The notes below the pieces were generated by a model that ran no database searches, had not been told where the DNA came from, and saw only the letters and a list, made by a program, of their open reading frames with translations. Below are positions 1-8,090 of a stretch of DNA of 64,000 bases, one piece after another. The first letter of the stretch is position 1. The number at the start of each line of letters is the position of its first letter. Source of the stretch: Streptomyces sp. WAC 01529 (GTDB taxonomy: Bacteria; Actinomycetota; Actinomycetes; Streptomycetales; Streptomycetaceae); the NCBI RefSeq assembly GCF_003945545.1, contig NZ_CP029617.1, positions 5,193,001 through 5,257,000 on the forward strand. Direction: 5' to 3'. The translations under genes were made by a program, and so were the position numbers.

Positions 1-245
1 GGGGTGTGTGTGGGGGGCCTGGCCCGGGTGGTGCGAGATGTGGGGTGCGGGGTGTGGGGGTGTGTCCGGGCCGTGCGGGACGCGGGGTGCGCGATACGTG
101 GTGCGGTGGGTGTGCGCGGTACGTGGTGCGCGGTGCGTGGTGCCGGGTGCGGGGTACGCCGCCCCATCGTCGGGGCGTGGCATGCTCCGGTCAACGCTGT
201 CTTCCGGCCAACCCCTTGTGCCCCGCGCCGCTTTGCGCTTTCTTG
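1..245. repeat. GTGCG/GTGGTGCG-rich low-complexity stretch
   Basis: The first 190 bases are almost wholly G/T/C on the + strand, built from imperfect repeats of GTGCGGGGTG and TACGTGGTGCG (the latter at about 94-104 and 120-130). Several overlapping frames are open, but only because of this composition, so I do not call a gene here. The remainder leads into the transporter start at 252. Confidence 0.6.
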
Positions 246-251
246 ATCGGC

Positions 252-1583
252 ATGGCTGAAACCACAGGCAGTGGCACCACCGCCGGCGCATCCGCCCCCC
301 AGCCCCGCAAATCGAGCTGGAAGTACATCGGCCCCGGCATCGTCGTCGCCGCGACCGGCGTCGGCGCCGGTGACCTCGTCGCGACCCTCATCGCGGGCAG
401 CAACTTCGGCTACACCCTGCTGTGGGCCGCCGTCATCGGCTGCGTCGTAAAGATCTCGCTCGCCGAGGCCGCCGGCCGCTGGCACCTGTCCACCGGCACC
501 ACCCTCTTCGACGGCTGGGCGAGCCTCGGCCGCTGGACGACGTGGTTCTTCGTCGTCTACGTGGTGATCTGGGGGTACGTCTACGGGGCCGCGGCCATGT
601 CCTCGTCGGGCCTGCCCCTCCAGGCGCTCTTCCCCGACGTCATGGAACTCAAATGGTGGGCGATCCTGACCGGCCTCGTCGGTCTGGTCTTCGTCTGGTT
701 CAACAAGTACGCCGTCTTCGAGAAGGTCATGACGGTCCTGGTCGGCGTGATGTTCGTCGTCACCGTCTACCTCGCCGTCCGCGTCACCCCGCACCTGGGT
801 GAGGCCTTCGCGGGCCTGCTGCCCGTCCTGCCCGACGAGAAGGACTCGATCCTCAACACGCTCGGCCTGATCGGCGGCGTCGGCGGCACCATCACCCTTG
901 CGGCGTACGGCTACTGGGTGAATGCCAAGGGCTGGACCAACACCGGCTGGATGAAGGTGATGCGGCTCGACAACCGCGTCGCGTACATCACCACCGGCGT
1001 CTTCGTCGTCGCCATGCTCTTCGTCGGCGCCGAGATGCTGCACTCCGCGAACGTCGCCATCGCCAGCGGTGACAAGGGGCTCGTACAGCTCTCCGACATC
1101 CTGGAGAAGGAGTACGGCGGCGCCACCGCCAAGCTGTTCCTGGTCGGCTTCTTCGCCACCTCCTTCACCTCGCTGATCGGCGTCTGGCACGGCGTGAGCC
1201 TGATGTTCGCGGACTTCGTCGAGCGCTACCGCAAGCAGCGGGTTGGCGCGGACTCCACCGCGCTGAGCGGCGAGGAGGTGGCGTCCGGCGCCCGCGAGAA
1301 GTCGGTGCCGTTCCGCGCGTACCTGCTCTGGCTGACCTTCCCGCCGATGATCCTGCTCTTCCAGGGCCAGCCGTTCCGGCTCATCATCATCTACGGCGTC
1401 CTCGGCGCGGCCTTCATGCCGTTCCTGGCGCTGACCCTGGTCTGGCTGCTCAACTCCTCGCGCACGCCCAGGGAGTGGCGCAACGGCTGGCTCAGCAACG
1501 GCATGCTGACGGTCGCGGGCCTGCTCTTCCTGGTCCTGTGCGTCAAGCAGATCTCCGACCAGGACTGGAGCAGCTTCTTCTAG
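252..1583 (+). CDS. Nramp-family divalent metal transporter (divergent)
   Basis: A 443-residue polytopic membrane protein with about 11 hydrophobic segments. The N-terminal part (WKYIGPGIVVAATGVGAGD, residues 23-41) aligns with Nramp TM1. The hallmark DPGN of MntH-type Nramps is missing; the equivalent site reads GAGD (38-41). The TM6 region (about 205-221, GLIGGVGGTITLAAYGYW) also lacks the usual MPH-like metal-binding motif, so the substrate may not be Mn2+/Fe2+. I chose ATG 252 because it precedes a polar tail and TM1; the open frame runs further 5' only through low-complexity DNA. No strong ribosome binding site is visible. The gene stands alone. The fold assignment is fairly sure and the substrate is unknown. 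Confidence 0.8.
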   Translation: MAETTGSGTTAGASAPQPRKSSWKYIGPGIVVAATGVGAGDLVATLIAGSNFGYTLLWAAVIGCVVKISLAEAAGRWHLSTGTTLFDGWASLGRWTTWFFVVYVVIWGYVYGAAAMSSSGLPLQALFPDVMELKWWAILTGLVGLVFVWFNKYAVFEKVMTVLVGVMFVVTVYLAVRVTPHLGEAFAGLLPVLPDEKDSILNTLGLIGGVGGTITLAAYGYWVNAKGWTNTGWMKVMRLDNRVAYITTGVFVVAMLFVGAEMLHSANVAIASGDKGLVQLSDILEKEYGGATAKLFLVGFFATSFTSLIGVWHGVSLMFADFVERYRKQRVGADSTALSGEEVASGAREKSVPFRAYLLWLTFPPMILLFQGQPFRLIIIYGVLGAAFMPFLALTLVWLLNSSRTPREWRNGWLSNGMLTVAGLLFLVLCVKQISDQDWSSFF

Positions 1584-1734
1584 CCCGCGCCCACGCCTCG
1601 GAACACCACCCGCTTCCCGGTACGGAACAGTCACCTCTGCGTGAACACTGGGAAGTTGGGTGTTGAGGCGGGCCCCGCGTGGATATGGTGCTTGAGCCGA
1701 GGAGAAGTGCAGGGGGAGCCTCAGGGGGGCGCGC

Positions 1735-2646
1735 ATGCCGACCGCCGTAGCCGTCACCGGCCCCGACCTCGTGCTGCCCTCGCCCGACCGGCACACCCCC
1801 TCGGCCGCCGTCCTCCAGTGCGCCGTGCGCTCCCCGCGGGCGTACTCCCTGGACCAGGCGCTCACCGAGATGGACATGCTCATCGAGCACCACGGATACG
1901 TGATCGTGCTCTGCCCCGCCTCGGCGCCCGCGGCCCTCACGCACCGGTTGTACGCGGTCCGCTCGGTCCTGGAGAGCGACCGGATCGCCGTCGTGCGCTC
2001 CGACCTGCCCCCGCTCGGCCTCGCCGTACTCGCGCTCCAGTTACGGCAGTTGTCGGTCTGCGACTTCAGCCCCGGCGTCCTCGCCTCCGCCGCCCGGCTG
2101 CTCTCCCACTACATCTACGCGGGCGCCCTGCTCGGCTCCGTCGCCAAGCTCGACCGCGTCCCCGTCACCCTCCAGTCGCACGCCAAGTCCTGGCTGCCCG
2201 GCGCCCGGTTCGCGGTCCTCGCCACGCCGCGGCCCGAGCTGGTGCGGCTCTCGGGAGACGGCTCGCAGGCGGGTCTGTCCGGCCCCGGGTTCGGTACGAA
2301 GATGCTGTACGCGCCCGGGCAGTTGGCCTCCGACTGGGTCACCGGGCACCTCGCCCCCGACTGGCGCTCCCAGGGTGTCGAAGAGGTCCGCCTGCCCGCC
2401 GAGTCCACGCGGTGGTGGGCCACCGGCAAGCTCGTCGAGTTCGCCGCGGCCATCCCCGACATCTCCGTGCTCTACCAGCTCGTGTCGTCCGTCCGCCGCG
2501 ACGACTGCCACTGGTGCGGGCTCGAACTCATCGGCGACCGTTGCGCGTTCTGCGCCGCGCCCCTGCCGCCGCCCGAGGACCGCCCCGACCGCTCCGTCCG
2601 TCCCGGCCGCCCCGTGCGCGGCCTCCTGCCCCGCGGCGCGACCTAG
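1735..2646 (+). CDS. Conserved hypothetical with C-terminal zinc ribbon
   Basis: 303 residues, no signal peptide or membrane segment. The body has no motif I recognise. Near the C-terminus a CHWCG...CAFC pattern (Cys258, 261, 270, 273) forms a likely treble-clef or zinc-ribbon metal site, followed by a Pro/Arg-rich tail. ATG 1735 follows a G-rich Shine-Dalgarno-like stretch. It lies 100 bp upstream of cpaB on the same strand, so it may be linked to the pilus locus or simply sit beside it. Codon bias supports a real gene. Function unknown. Confidence 0.75.
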   Translation: MPTAVAVTGPDLVLPSPDRHTPSAAVLQCAVRSPRAYSLDQALTEMDMLIEHHGYVIVLCPASAPAALTHRLYAVRSVLESDRIAVVRSDLPPLGLAVLALQLRQLSVCDFSPGVLASAARLLSHYIYAGALLGSVAKLDRVPVTLQSHAKSWLPGARFAVLATPRPELVRLSGDGSQAGLSGPGFGTKMLYAPGQLASDWVTGHLAPDWRSQGVEEVRLPAESTRWWATGKLVEFAAAIPDISVLYQLVSSVRRDDCHWCGLELIGDRCAFCAAPLPPPEDRPDRSVRPGRPVRGLLPRGAT

Positions 2647-2746
2647 CCGCCCTCCGCCCTCGACCCCTGCCCCTCGACCCTCGTACGTGACGACCCGCAC
2701 CGCTCACTGTCCGTAGCCAACCGCACCGATCGAGGTAGTCCGGTCC

Positions 2747-3457
2747 ATGAACTCACGCCAGCGCCGCGGCGTCATCCTGCTGGTCCTCTCGGTCCTGTGC
2801 GCGTTCGGCGCGTTCGCGGGGGTGCTCTCGGTGATCCGTGACGTGAACTCGAAGGTGGGGCCCGAGGTCGCCGCGTACAAGCTCAAGGGGGACATCGCGC
2901 CCTACAAGGAGCTGACGGCGGAGCAGTTCGAGAAGGTCGAGATGCCCGAGCGGTGGCTCTCCGACAACGCCGTCACGAACCTCCGCGAGATCCGCGGCAA
3001 GATCGCCGTCACCCAGCTGCGCAAGGGCTCGCTGCTCCAGAACGACATGATCGTCAAGCGGCCCGAACTCGGCCCGGGCCAGCAGGAGATCGCCATCATG
3101 ATCGACGCGGCGACCGGTGTCGCCGGCAAGATCACGCCGGGCTCGACGGTCAACATCTACGCCACCTTCGAGGGCGAGAGCGACAAGGCGAAGGACCAGT
3201 CCAAAGTCATCGTGGAGGGCGCCAGGGTGCTCGACGTCGGCAAGCTGACCCCGCTCGAACCGGACCAGGACGACCGCACGCGCCGCAGGGCGAGCGAGGC
3301 CGTGCCGATCACGTTCGCCCTCGGCACGGCGGACGCGCAGCGCGTCGCGTACGCGGAGTCGTTCGCCACGCATGTGCGGCTCGCCCTCATCGGCGCGGGC
3401 GGCGATTCGACGGTGCCGCCGCGGGATCGTACGTACACCCTCGACGAGGACAAGTAG
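2747..3457 (+). CDS. cpaB: Flp pilus assembly protein CpaB (SAF domain)
   Basis: 236 residues. One N-terminal membrane segment (about 8-28) is followed by an SAF domain (about 43-110) and the RcpC/CpaB domain. In Tad systems CpaB is an envelope protein of the pilus machine; in a Gram-positive it would be anchored in the cytoplasmic membrane facing outward. GAGGTAG upstream of ATG 2747 serves as ribosome binding site. It is the first clear gene of the tad operon. The last 22 codons (GAGGDSTVPPRDRTYTLDEDK end) are duplicated 226 bp downstream at the end of a small hybrid ORF. Confidence 0.85.
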   Translation: MNSRQRRGVILLVLSVLCAFGAFAGVLSVIRDVNSKVGPEVAAYKLKGDIAPYKELTAEQFEKVEMPERWLSDNAVTNLREIRGKIAVTQLRKGSLLQNDMIVKRPELGPGQQEIAIMIDAATGVAGKITPGSTVNIYATFEGESDKAKDQSKVIVEGARVLDVGKLTPLEPDQDDRTRRRASEAVPITFALGTADAQRVAYAESFATHVRLALIGAGGDSTVPPRDRTYTLDEDK

Positions 3458-3842
3458 GAGGTCACGTATGGCCACGCGGATCCTGCCGGCCGTCGGGGAC
3501 ATCGAGGCGGCGCGGGCGTTGTCCACGCTCACCGGGCGGCTGCCGGACGCGGGGCCGGTCCTGCCGGCCGGTGGCTGCGCGGCGGTGCCCGATGCCTTCG
3601 TCCGGTCGGCGCGGGCCGGCGCGGGCGGCGATTCGACGGTGCCGCCGCGGGATCGTACGTACACCCTCGACGAGGACAAGTAGGAGGTCACGTATGGCCA
3701 CTCGGATCCTGCCGGCCGTCGGGGACATCGAGGCGGCGCGGGCGTTGTCCACGCTGACCGGGCAGCTGCCCGACGCCGAACCGGCGCTGCCCGTCGGGGA
3801 CTCCACCGCGCTGCTCGACACCCTCGCCCGGCTCGCCGCCGA
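3391..3842 (+). repeat. 226-bp tandem duplication at the cpaB/tadZ junction
   Basis: Unit 1 (3391-3616) and unit 2 (3617-3842) are direct copies at offset 226. The first ~140 bp, covering the end of cpaB, its stop codon, the TAGGAGGTCACGTATG ribosome binding site/start and the first ~25 codons of tadZ, are nearly identical with only a few substitutions. The remaining ~85 bp have diverged but still encode alignable residues (LPDAGPVLP versus LPDAEPALP). The duplication therefore spans a gene junction and creates a hybrid small ORF between the two intact genes. Confidence 0.9.
3468..3683 (+). pseudogene. Hybrid tadZ'-'cpaB mini-ORF (71 aa)
   Basis: ATG 3468 has the same AGGAGG ribosome binding site as the real tadZ start. 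The first ~28 residues (MATRILPAVGDIEAARAL...) copy the TadZ N-terminus, a diverged middle follows, and the last 21 residues copy the CpaB C-terminus, ending at the copied cpaB stop. It arises directly from the tandem duplication. It should be translated if the operon is transcribed, but it contains no complete domain. I treat it as a by-product; a regulatory role is possible but unsupported. Confidence 0.7.
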
Positions 3843-5331
3843 GTCCGTCGACGAACTGCCCGAGGTCGTCCTCGTCCACGAGCGGATCGGACCGGTCCCG
3901 GCGCTCGACCTCATCCGCGACCTCGTCCTGCGCTTCCCCGCCGTCGGCGTCGTCCTGATCACCGCCGACACCAGCCCCGGCATCCTCACCGCCGCCATGG
4001 ACTGCGGGGCACGCGGCATCGTCGGCGTACCGCTCGCCTACGACGCCCTCGCCGAGCGCGTCCAGGCCGCCGCCGCCTGGTCCGCCGGGATGCGGCGCCA
4101 CCTCGGCAGCGGGGGCGGGGGGCTCGAACTGTACGGCGGCGGCGCGGGCGGGCCCGGGGCGCCCGGCGGCGCCGGCACCGTCGTCACCGTCAGCGGGGCG
4201 AAGGGCGGCGTCGGGGCCACCCTCGCGGCCGCCCAACTCGCCCTCGCCGCGCAGGCGTCGGGCCGTACCGTCGCCCTCCTCGACCTCGACCTCCAGTCCG
4301 GCGACGTCGCCTCCTACCTGGACGTGCAGTTCCGCCGCTCGGTCGTCGACCTCGCCGCCATCACCGACATCACGCCCCGCGTCCTCCAGGACGCCGTCTA
4401 CACCCACGAGAGCGGCATCGGCCTGCTCCTCGCCCCCGCCGAGGGCGAACGCGGCGAGGAGGTCACCGACCGCGTCGCCCGCCAGATCCTCGGCTCCCTG
4501 CGCGCCCGCTACGACGTCGTGGTCGTCGACTGCGGCGCCTACGTCACCGCCGCGAGCGCCGCCGCCGTGGAACTCGCCGACCACGCGCTGCTGCTCCTCA
4601 CCCCCGACGTGGTGGCGGTACGCGCCGCCAAGCGCATGGTGCGGCTGTGGGACCGCCTCCAGATCCGCAAGGCCGAGGAGACCCTCACCGTCGTCAACCG
4701 CCACGGCAAGGGCGCGGAGATACAGCCCTCCCTGGTGGAACGCGTCACCGGCACCCGGGTCGCCCGCACCACCGTGCCCGCCGCCTTCAAGGAGCTCCAG
4801 GCCGCGGTGGACGCGGGCCGCGTGCAGGACCTCGACAGCCGCTCCTCGGTGAAGCAGGCGCTGTGGGGCCTCGCCGGTGAGCTGGGGATCGTCGACGCGG
4901 AGGCCGCGGGCGGGGCGGCGGGCAAGCGGGGCGGGCTCTCCCTGAGGAGGAAGGCGGCGGGCGGCGACCGGGGAGCGGTCACGCTGGAGTTCGCCGGGAT
5001 GTTCCCGCTGCTGCTGGCCGTCATGGCGATCCTGTGGCAGTGCGCGCTGTACGGCTACACGTACTCCCTCGCCGGGAACGCGGCGGACGAGGCGGCACGG
5101 GCGGCCACGGCGGCGTACGCGGTGGGGGAGGGCGGCGCCGGGGCCTGCTCCGACGCGGGTAAGGAACACCTGCCCGACGCCTGGCAGGACGCCACGGTGA
5201 CCTGCACGGACGAGGGCTCGGTCTGGAAGGCCCGCGTCTCGGTGGACGTGCCCGTGTTCTTCCCCGGCCTCGACGCGGGGTGGCACGTCGACGGGGAGGC
5301 GGGCGCGGCCAAGGAGGGGGAGGACGGATGA
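3694..5331 (+). CDS. TadZ/CpaE-like ATPase fused to a TadE-like pseudopilin domain
   Basis: 545 residues. Residues 1-130 resemble the receiver-like N-terminal domain of CpaE/TadZ (LPEVVLVHERI, VVLITAD, CGARGIVGVPL). A MinD/ParA-type ATPase domain follows (about 160-400), with KGGVGAT at 170-176: the catalytic Walker A lysine is replaced by Ala, as is common in TadZ. LLDLDL (195-200) and VVVDC (276-280) are the other nucleotide-site strands. After a linker (402-424), GDRGAVTLEFAGMFPLLLAVM starts a TadE-type membrane segment and a ~100-residue exported domain. No stop or plausible internal start separates the halves, so this is a genuine fusion. Such CpaE/SsdA proteins position the pilus or septation machinery. 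It overlaps tadE by ATGA. Confidence 0.85.
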   Translation: MATRILPAVGDIEAARALSTLTGQLPDAEPALPVGDSTALLDTLARLAAESVDELPEVVLVHERIGPVPALDLIRDLVLRFPAVGVVLITADTSPGILTAAMDCGARGIVGVPLAYDALAERVQAAAAWSAGMRRHLGSGGGGLELYGGGAGGPGAPGGAGTVVTVSGAKGGVGATLAAAQLALAAQASGRTVALLDLDLQSGDVASYLDVQFRRSVVDLAAITDITPRVLQDAVYTHESGIGLLLAPAEGERGEEVTDRVARQILGSLRARYDVVVVDCGAYVTAASAAAVELADHALLLLTPDVVAVRAAKRMVRLWDRLQIRKAEETLTVVNRHGKGAEIQPSLVERVTGTRVARTTVPAAFKELQAAVDAGRVQDLDSRSSVKQALWGLAGELGIVDAEAAGGAAGKRGGLSLRRKAAGGDRGAVTLEFAGMFPLLLAVMAILWQCALYGYTYSLAGNAADEAARAATAAYAVGEGGAGACSDAGKEHLPDAWQDATVTCTDEGSVWKARVSVDVPVFFPGLDAGWHVDGEAGAAKEGEDG

Positions 5332-5720
5332 GGGCGCCGAGGTTTCCGCGGTTCCCGAGGCGCCGCCGCTGTTGGGGCGATCGCGGGGTCTCGATGCTGG
5401 AGTTCGCCGGTTTCCTGCCGGTGCTGCTCCTCGTCGGCCTCGCCGCGATCCAGCTCGGCCTGGTCGGTTACGCCGCCAACCAGGCGGGCTCGGGCGCCCG
5501 CGCGGCGGCCCGCGCGGCGTCCCAGGGCGAGTCGGGGGAGGCGGCGGGCGCTGCGGCCATGGACGGCGGACTCAGCTCCTCCATCGGGGTCGGCACGGGC
5601 GGCGACACGACGACCGCCACCGTCGAGGTCCAGGTGCCGACGCTGCTGCCCTTCGTGGACGCGGGCTGGAGCGTCACCAAGGAGGCCACGATGCCCAATG
5701 ACGACGACGGCGAGTACTGA
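5328..5720 (+). CDS. TadE-like minor pseudopilin
   Basis: 130 residues. A basic N-terminus (RFPRFPRRRRCW) precedes GDRGVSMLEFAGFLPVLLLVGLAAIQ (about 17-42), the TadE/TadG processing-site and hydrophobic-helix signature (G/x3-LEF). The rest is a small exported domain ending in acidic residues. Its ATG lies in ATGA overlap with the tadZ-tadE fusion stop, so the two are translationally coupled. It is predicted to be cleaved by a prepilin peptidase and built into the Flp pilus as a minor subunit. No prepilin peptidase gene is visible in this window. Confidence 0.85.
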   Translation: MRAPRFPRFPRRRRCWGDRGVSMLEFAGFLPVLLLVGLAAIQLGLVGYAANQAGSGARAAARAASQGESGEAAGAAAMDGGLSSSIGVGTGGDTTTATVEVQVPTLLPFVDAGWSVTKEATMPNDDDGEY

Positions 5721-5753
5721 GCCCCGTACCCCTGAAGGAGGTCGAAGGACGCC

Positions 5754-7091
5754 ATGAGCCTGCGCGACCGCGTCGCCCCCACCCACCAGACCGAGCCGAG
5801 CCGCGACGACGGCCTCGTCGCCGTCTACCGCGCCAAGCTCCTGGAGGAGATCGACCTCGCCGAGATGTCGTCGCTCGCTGCCGCGGACCGCCGCGTCCGC
5901 CTGGAGCGCGTCCTCGGCCACATCATCAGCCGCGAGGGCCCCGTACTCTCCACCTCCGAGCGCGCCCAGCTGATCCGCCGCGTCGTGGACGAAGCGCTCG
6001 GACTCGGCGTCCTCGAACCTCTCCTCGCCGACGCCTCCATCACGGAGATCATGGTCAACGGCCCCGACTCCGTCTTCGTGGAACGCGCCGGCCGCGTCGA
6101 GCAGCTGCCCCTCCGCTTCGCCTCCAACGACCAGCTGATGCAGACCATCGAACGCATCGTCTCCACGGTCAACCGCCGCGTCGACGAGTCCAACCCCATG
6201 GTCGACGCCCGCCTGCCCACCGGCGAGCGCGTCAACGTCATCATCCCGCCGCTCGCCCTGACCGGCGCCACCCTCACCATCCGCCGCTTCCCGCGCGCGT
6301 ACACACTCCCCGAACTGATCAGCCTCGGCTCGCTCGACGAGCAGATGCTGATGCTCCTCGCGGCCTTCGTGCGCGCCCGCTTCAACCTCATCGTCAGCGG
6401 CGGCACGGGCAGCGGCAAGACGACCCTCCTCAACGCGCTCTCCGGCCTGATCCCGGCCCACGAGCGCATCATCACCATCGAGGACTCGGCGGAGCTGCAA
6501 CTCCAGCAGGACCACGTCATCCGGCTCGAATCGCGCCCGGCCAACGTCGAGGGCAAAGGCCAGATCACCATCCGCGACCTCGTCCGCAACAGCCTGCGCA
6601 TGCGCCCCGACCGCATCATCGTCGGCGAGGTCCGCGGCGGCGAGACCCTCGACATGCTCCAGGCGATGTCGACGGGCCACGACGGCTCGCTCGCCACCGT
6701 CCACGCCAACACCGCCGAGGACGCCCTCATGCGCCTGCAGACCCTCGGCTCCATGTCGGAGGTCCAGATCCCCTTCGAAGCGCTGAAGGACCAGATCAAC
6801 TCGGCCGTCGACGTGGTCGTCCAGCTCGCCCGGCACAGCGACGGCTCCCGCAAGATCGCCGAGATCGTGCTGCTCGTCTCGCACGGCCGCCAGCAGTTCC
6901 GCATCGCGCCCGTCACCCGCTTCGTGCCGCGCCCGATCGGCCCCGACCGCGTCGTCCACGGCCACTTCGAGCACCTGCCGCTGCCGCGCGAGATCGCCGA
7001 CAAGCTGTACGGGGCGGGGGAGCCGGTGCCGCCCGCGTACGGGGTGGCGGAGGCCATCGACGTACTGGACACGAGGGAGGCGATCGGATGA
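5754..7091 (+). CDS. cpaF: Tad pilus secretion ATPase CpaF/TadA
   Basis: 445 residues, a type II/IV secretion ATPase of the CpaF/TadA branch, normal length. The N-terminal domain (1-200) contains the family-typical TEIMVNGPDSVFVE (about 97-110). The RecA-like domain has Walker A GGTGSGKTT (216-224), an Asp box (TIEDSAEL, 241-248), Walker B RIIVGEVRG (287-295) and a His box GHDGSLATVHAN (308-319). All catalytic elements are present, so it should be an active hexameric motor driving pilin assembly at the cytoplasmic face. AAGGAGGTCG upstream of ATG 5754 is a strong ribosome binding site. Confidence 0.95.
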   Translation: MSLRDRVAPTHQTEPSRDDGLVAVYRAKLLEEIDLAEMSSLAAADRRVRLERVLGHIISREGPVLSTSERAQLIRRVVDEALGLGVLEPLLADASITEIMVNGPDSVFVERAGRVEQLPLRFASNDQLMQTIERIVSTVNRRVDESNPMVDARLPTGERVNVIIPPLALTGATLTIRRFPRAYTLPELISLGSLDEQMLMLLAAFVRARFNLIVSGGTGSGKTTLLNALSGLIPAHERIITIEDSAELQLQQDHVIRLESRPANVEGKGQITIRDLVRNSLRMRPDRIIVGEVRGGETLDMLQAMSTGHDGSLATVHANTAEDALMRLQTLGSMSEVQIPFEALKDQINSAVDVVVQLARHSDGSRKIAEIVLLVSHGRQQFRIAPVTRFVPRPIGPDRVVHGHFEHLPLPREIADKLYGAGEPVPPAYGVAEAIDVLDTREAIG

Positions 7092-7129
7092 CGCCGTACG
7101 CGTCCTCGGCGGAAGGCACCGCACGATGA
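7088..7129 (+). CDS. 13-codon coupling ORF between cpaF and tadB
   Basis: An ATG overlaps the cpaF stop (ATGA at 7088-7091), opens 13 codons (MTPYASSAEGTAR) and stops in a second ATGA (7126-7129) that provides the tadB start. A ribosome could thus pass from cpaF to tadB without a long untranslated gap. The peptide itself has no recognisable function. Whether it is translated is an inference from the two overlaps. Confidence 0.4.
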   Translation: MTPYASSAEGTAR

Positions 7130-8073
7130 ACGACCCCGCGCTCCTCGCCCTGGGCGCCACGGTCCTGACCGGCACACTGGCCGTCGCGGGCGTCCATACG
7201 TACGCCTCCGGGCGCGCCCAGCGCCAGGCGCTCGTCGACCGGCTGGCGCTCGGCCCGGGAAGCGGGGACGGCGGCCCGCCCGGCCGCGCGCGCCGTTTCG
7301 CGGCCGTCGACCGCCGCCTGCGCCGCACGCGCCTGGGCAGATCGATCCAGCTGCGGCTCTCCTCGACGGGGCTCGACCTCACGGCGGGGGAGTTCTTCAC
7401 GTACGTGGTCGCCGTTGTCGCCGCGCTCTGGCTGATCGCGGCGGCGACGCTCGCGCCCTTCTTCGGCCCGATCGCGGGCGTCGTCGCGGTGTGGAGCGCG
7501 GTCGCCTTCCTCAACTGGCAGCGCCAGAAACGCATCGAGGCGTTCATCAACCAACTCCCCGACGTGGCCCGCATCCTGGCCAACGCGACGGCGGCGGGCC
7601 TGGCCCTGCGGACCTCGCTGGCGATGGCGGCGGAGGAACTGGAGGCGCCCGCGGGCGAGGAACTGTCCCATGTCGCCGACCAGTTGACGCTGGGCCGCTC
7701 CATCGACGACACCCTGGGCGAGCTGGCCGCCCGCCTTCCGTCCCGCGAGCTGATAGTCCTCGTCACCACGCTGGTCCTCTCCAACAAGGCGGGCGGCACG
7801 GTGGTCAACTCGCTGCGGAACCTCACCCAGACCCTGGAGGACCGCAAGGAGACGCGGCGCGAGGTCCGCACGATGCTCTCGGAGGTCCACGCGACGGCGT
7901 TCACGGTCCCGCTGCTCGGCCTCGGCTCCCTGCTCCTGATCAACTCCTCGAACGAGGGCGCGCTGGAGCGGGTGACCGGCTCCCCGATGGGCCAGACGCT
8001 GATCCTGATCTCGCTCGGCCTCTATGGGATCGGCTTCTTCGTGATCAGACGCCTCGGAAAGATCGAGGTCTAG
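7126..8073 (+). CDS. tadB: Type II secretion F-domain protein TadB
   Basis: 315 residues. An N-terminal membrane segment (about 4-24), a second pair of helices (about 95-125) and a C-terminal pair (about 262-307) surround the T2SSF domain (about 140-265, with the INQLPDVARILANATAAGLALRTSLAMAAEEL helix pair and GRSIDDTLGELAARLPSRELIVLVTTLVLS). TadB and TadC form the inner-membrane platform on which CpaF acts. Its start overlaps the stop of the 13-codon ORF. The tadC gene follows after 17 bp. Confidence 0.9.
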   Translation: MNDPALLALGATVLTGTLAVAGVHTYASGRAQRQALVDRLALGPGSGDGGPPGRARRFAAVDRRLRRTRLGRSIQLRLSSTGLDLTAGEFFTYVVAVVAALWLIAAATLAPFFGPIAGVVAVWSAVAFLNWQRQKRIEAFINQLPDVARILANATAAGLALRTSLAMAAEELEAPAGEELSHVADQLTLGRSIDDTLGELAARLPSRELIVLVTTLVLSNKAGGTVVNSLRNLTQTLEDRKETRREVRTMLSEVHATAFTVPLLGLGSLLLINSSNEGALERVTGSPMGQTLILISLGLYGIGFFVIRRLGKIEV

Positions 8074-8090
8074 ATGGGAGGGGAGTTGCG

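Noticed and set aside
3468..3683. First ATG as the true tadZ start
   Set aside because: That frame ends after 71 codons in a copied cpaB tail; the full-length TadZ begins at the second copy, ATG 3694.
5055..7943. Minus-strand 962-codon frame opposite cpaF and tadB
   Set aside because: Antisense shadow; the forward strand has full catalytic motifs.
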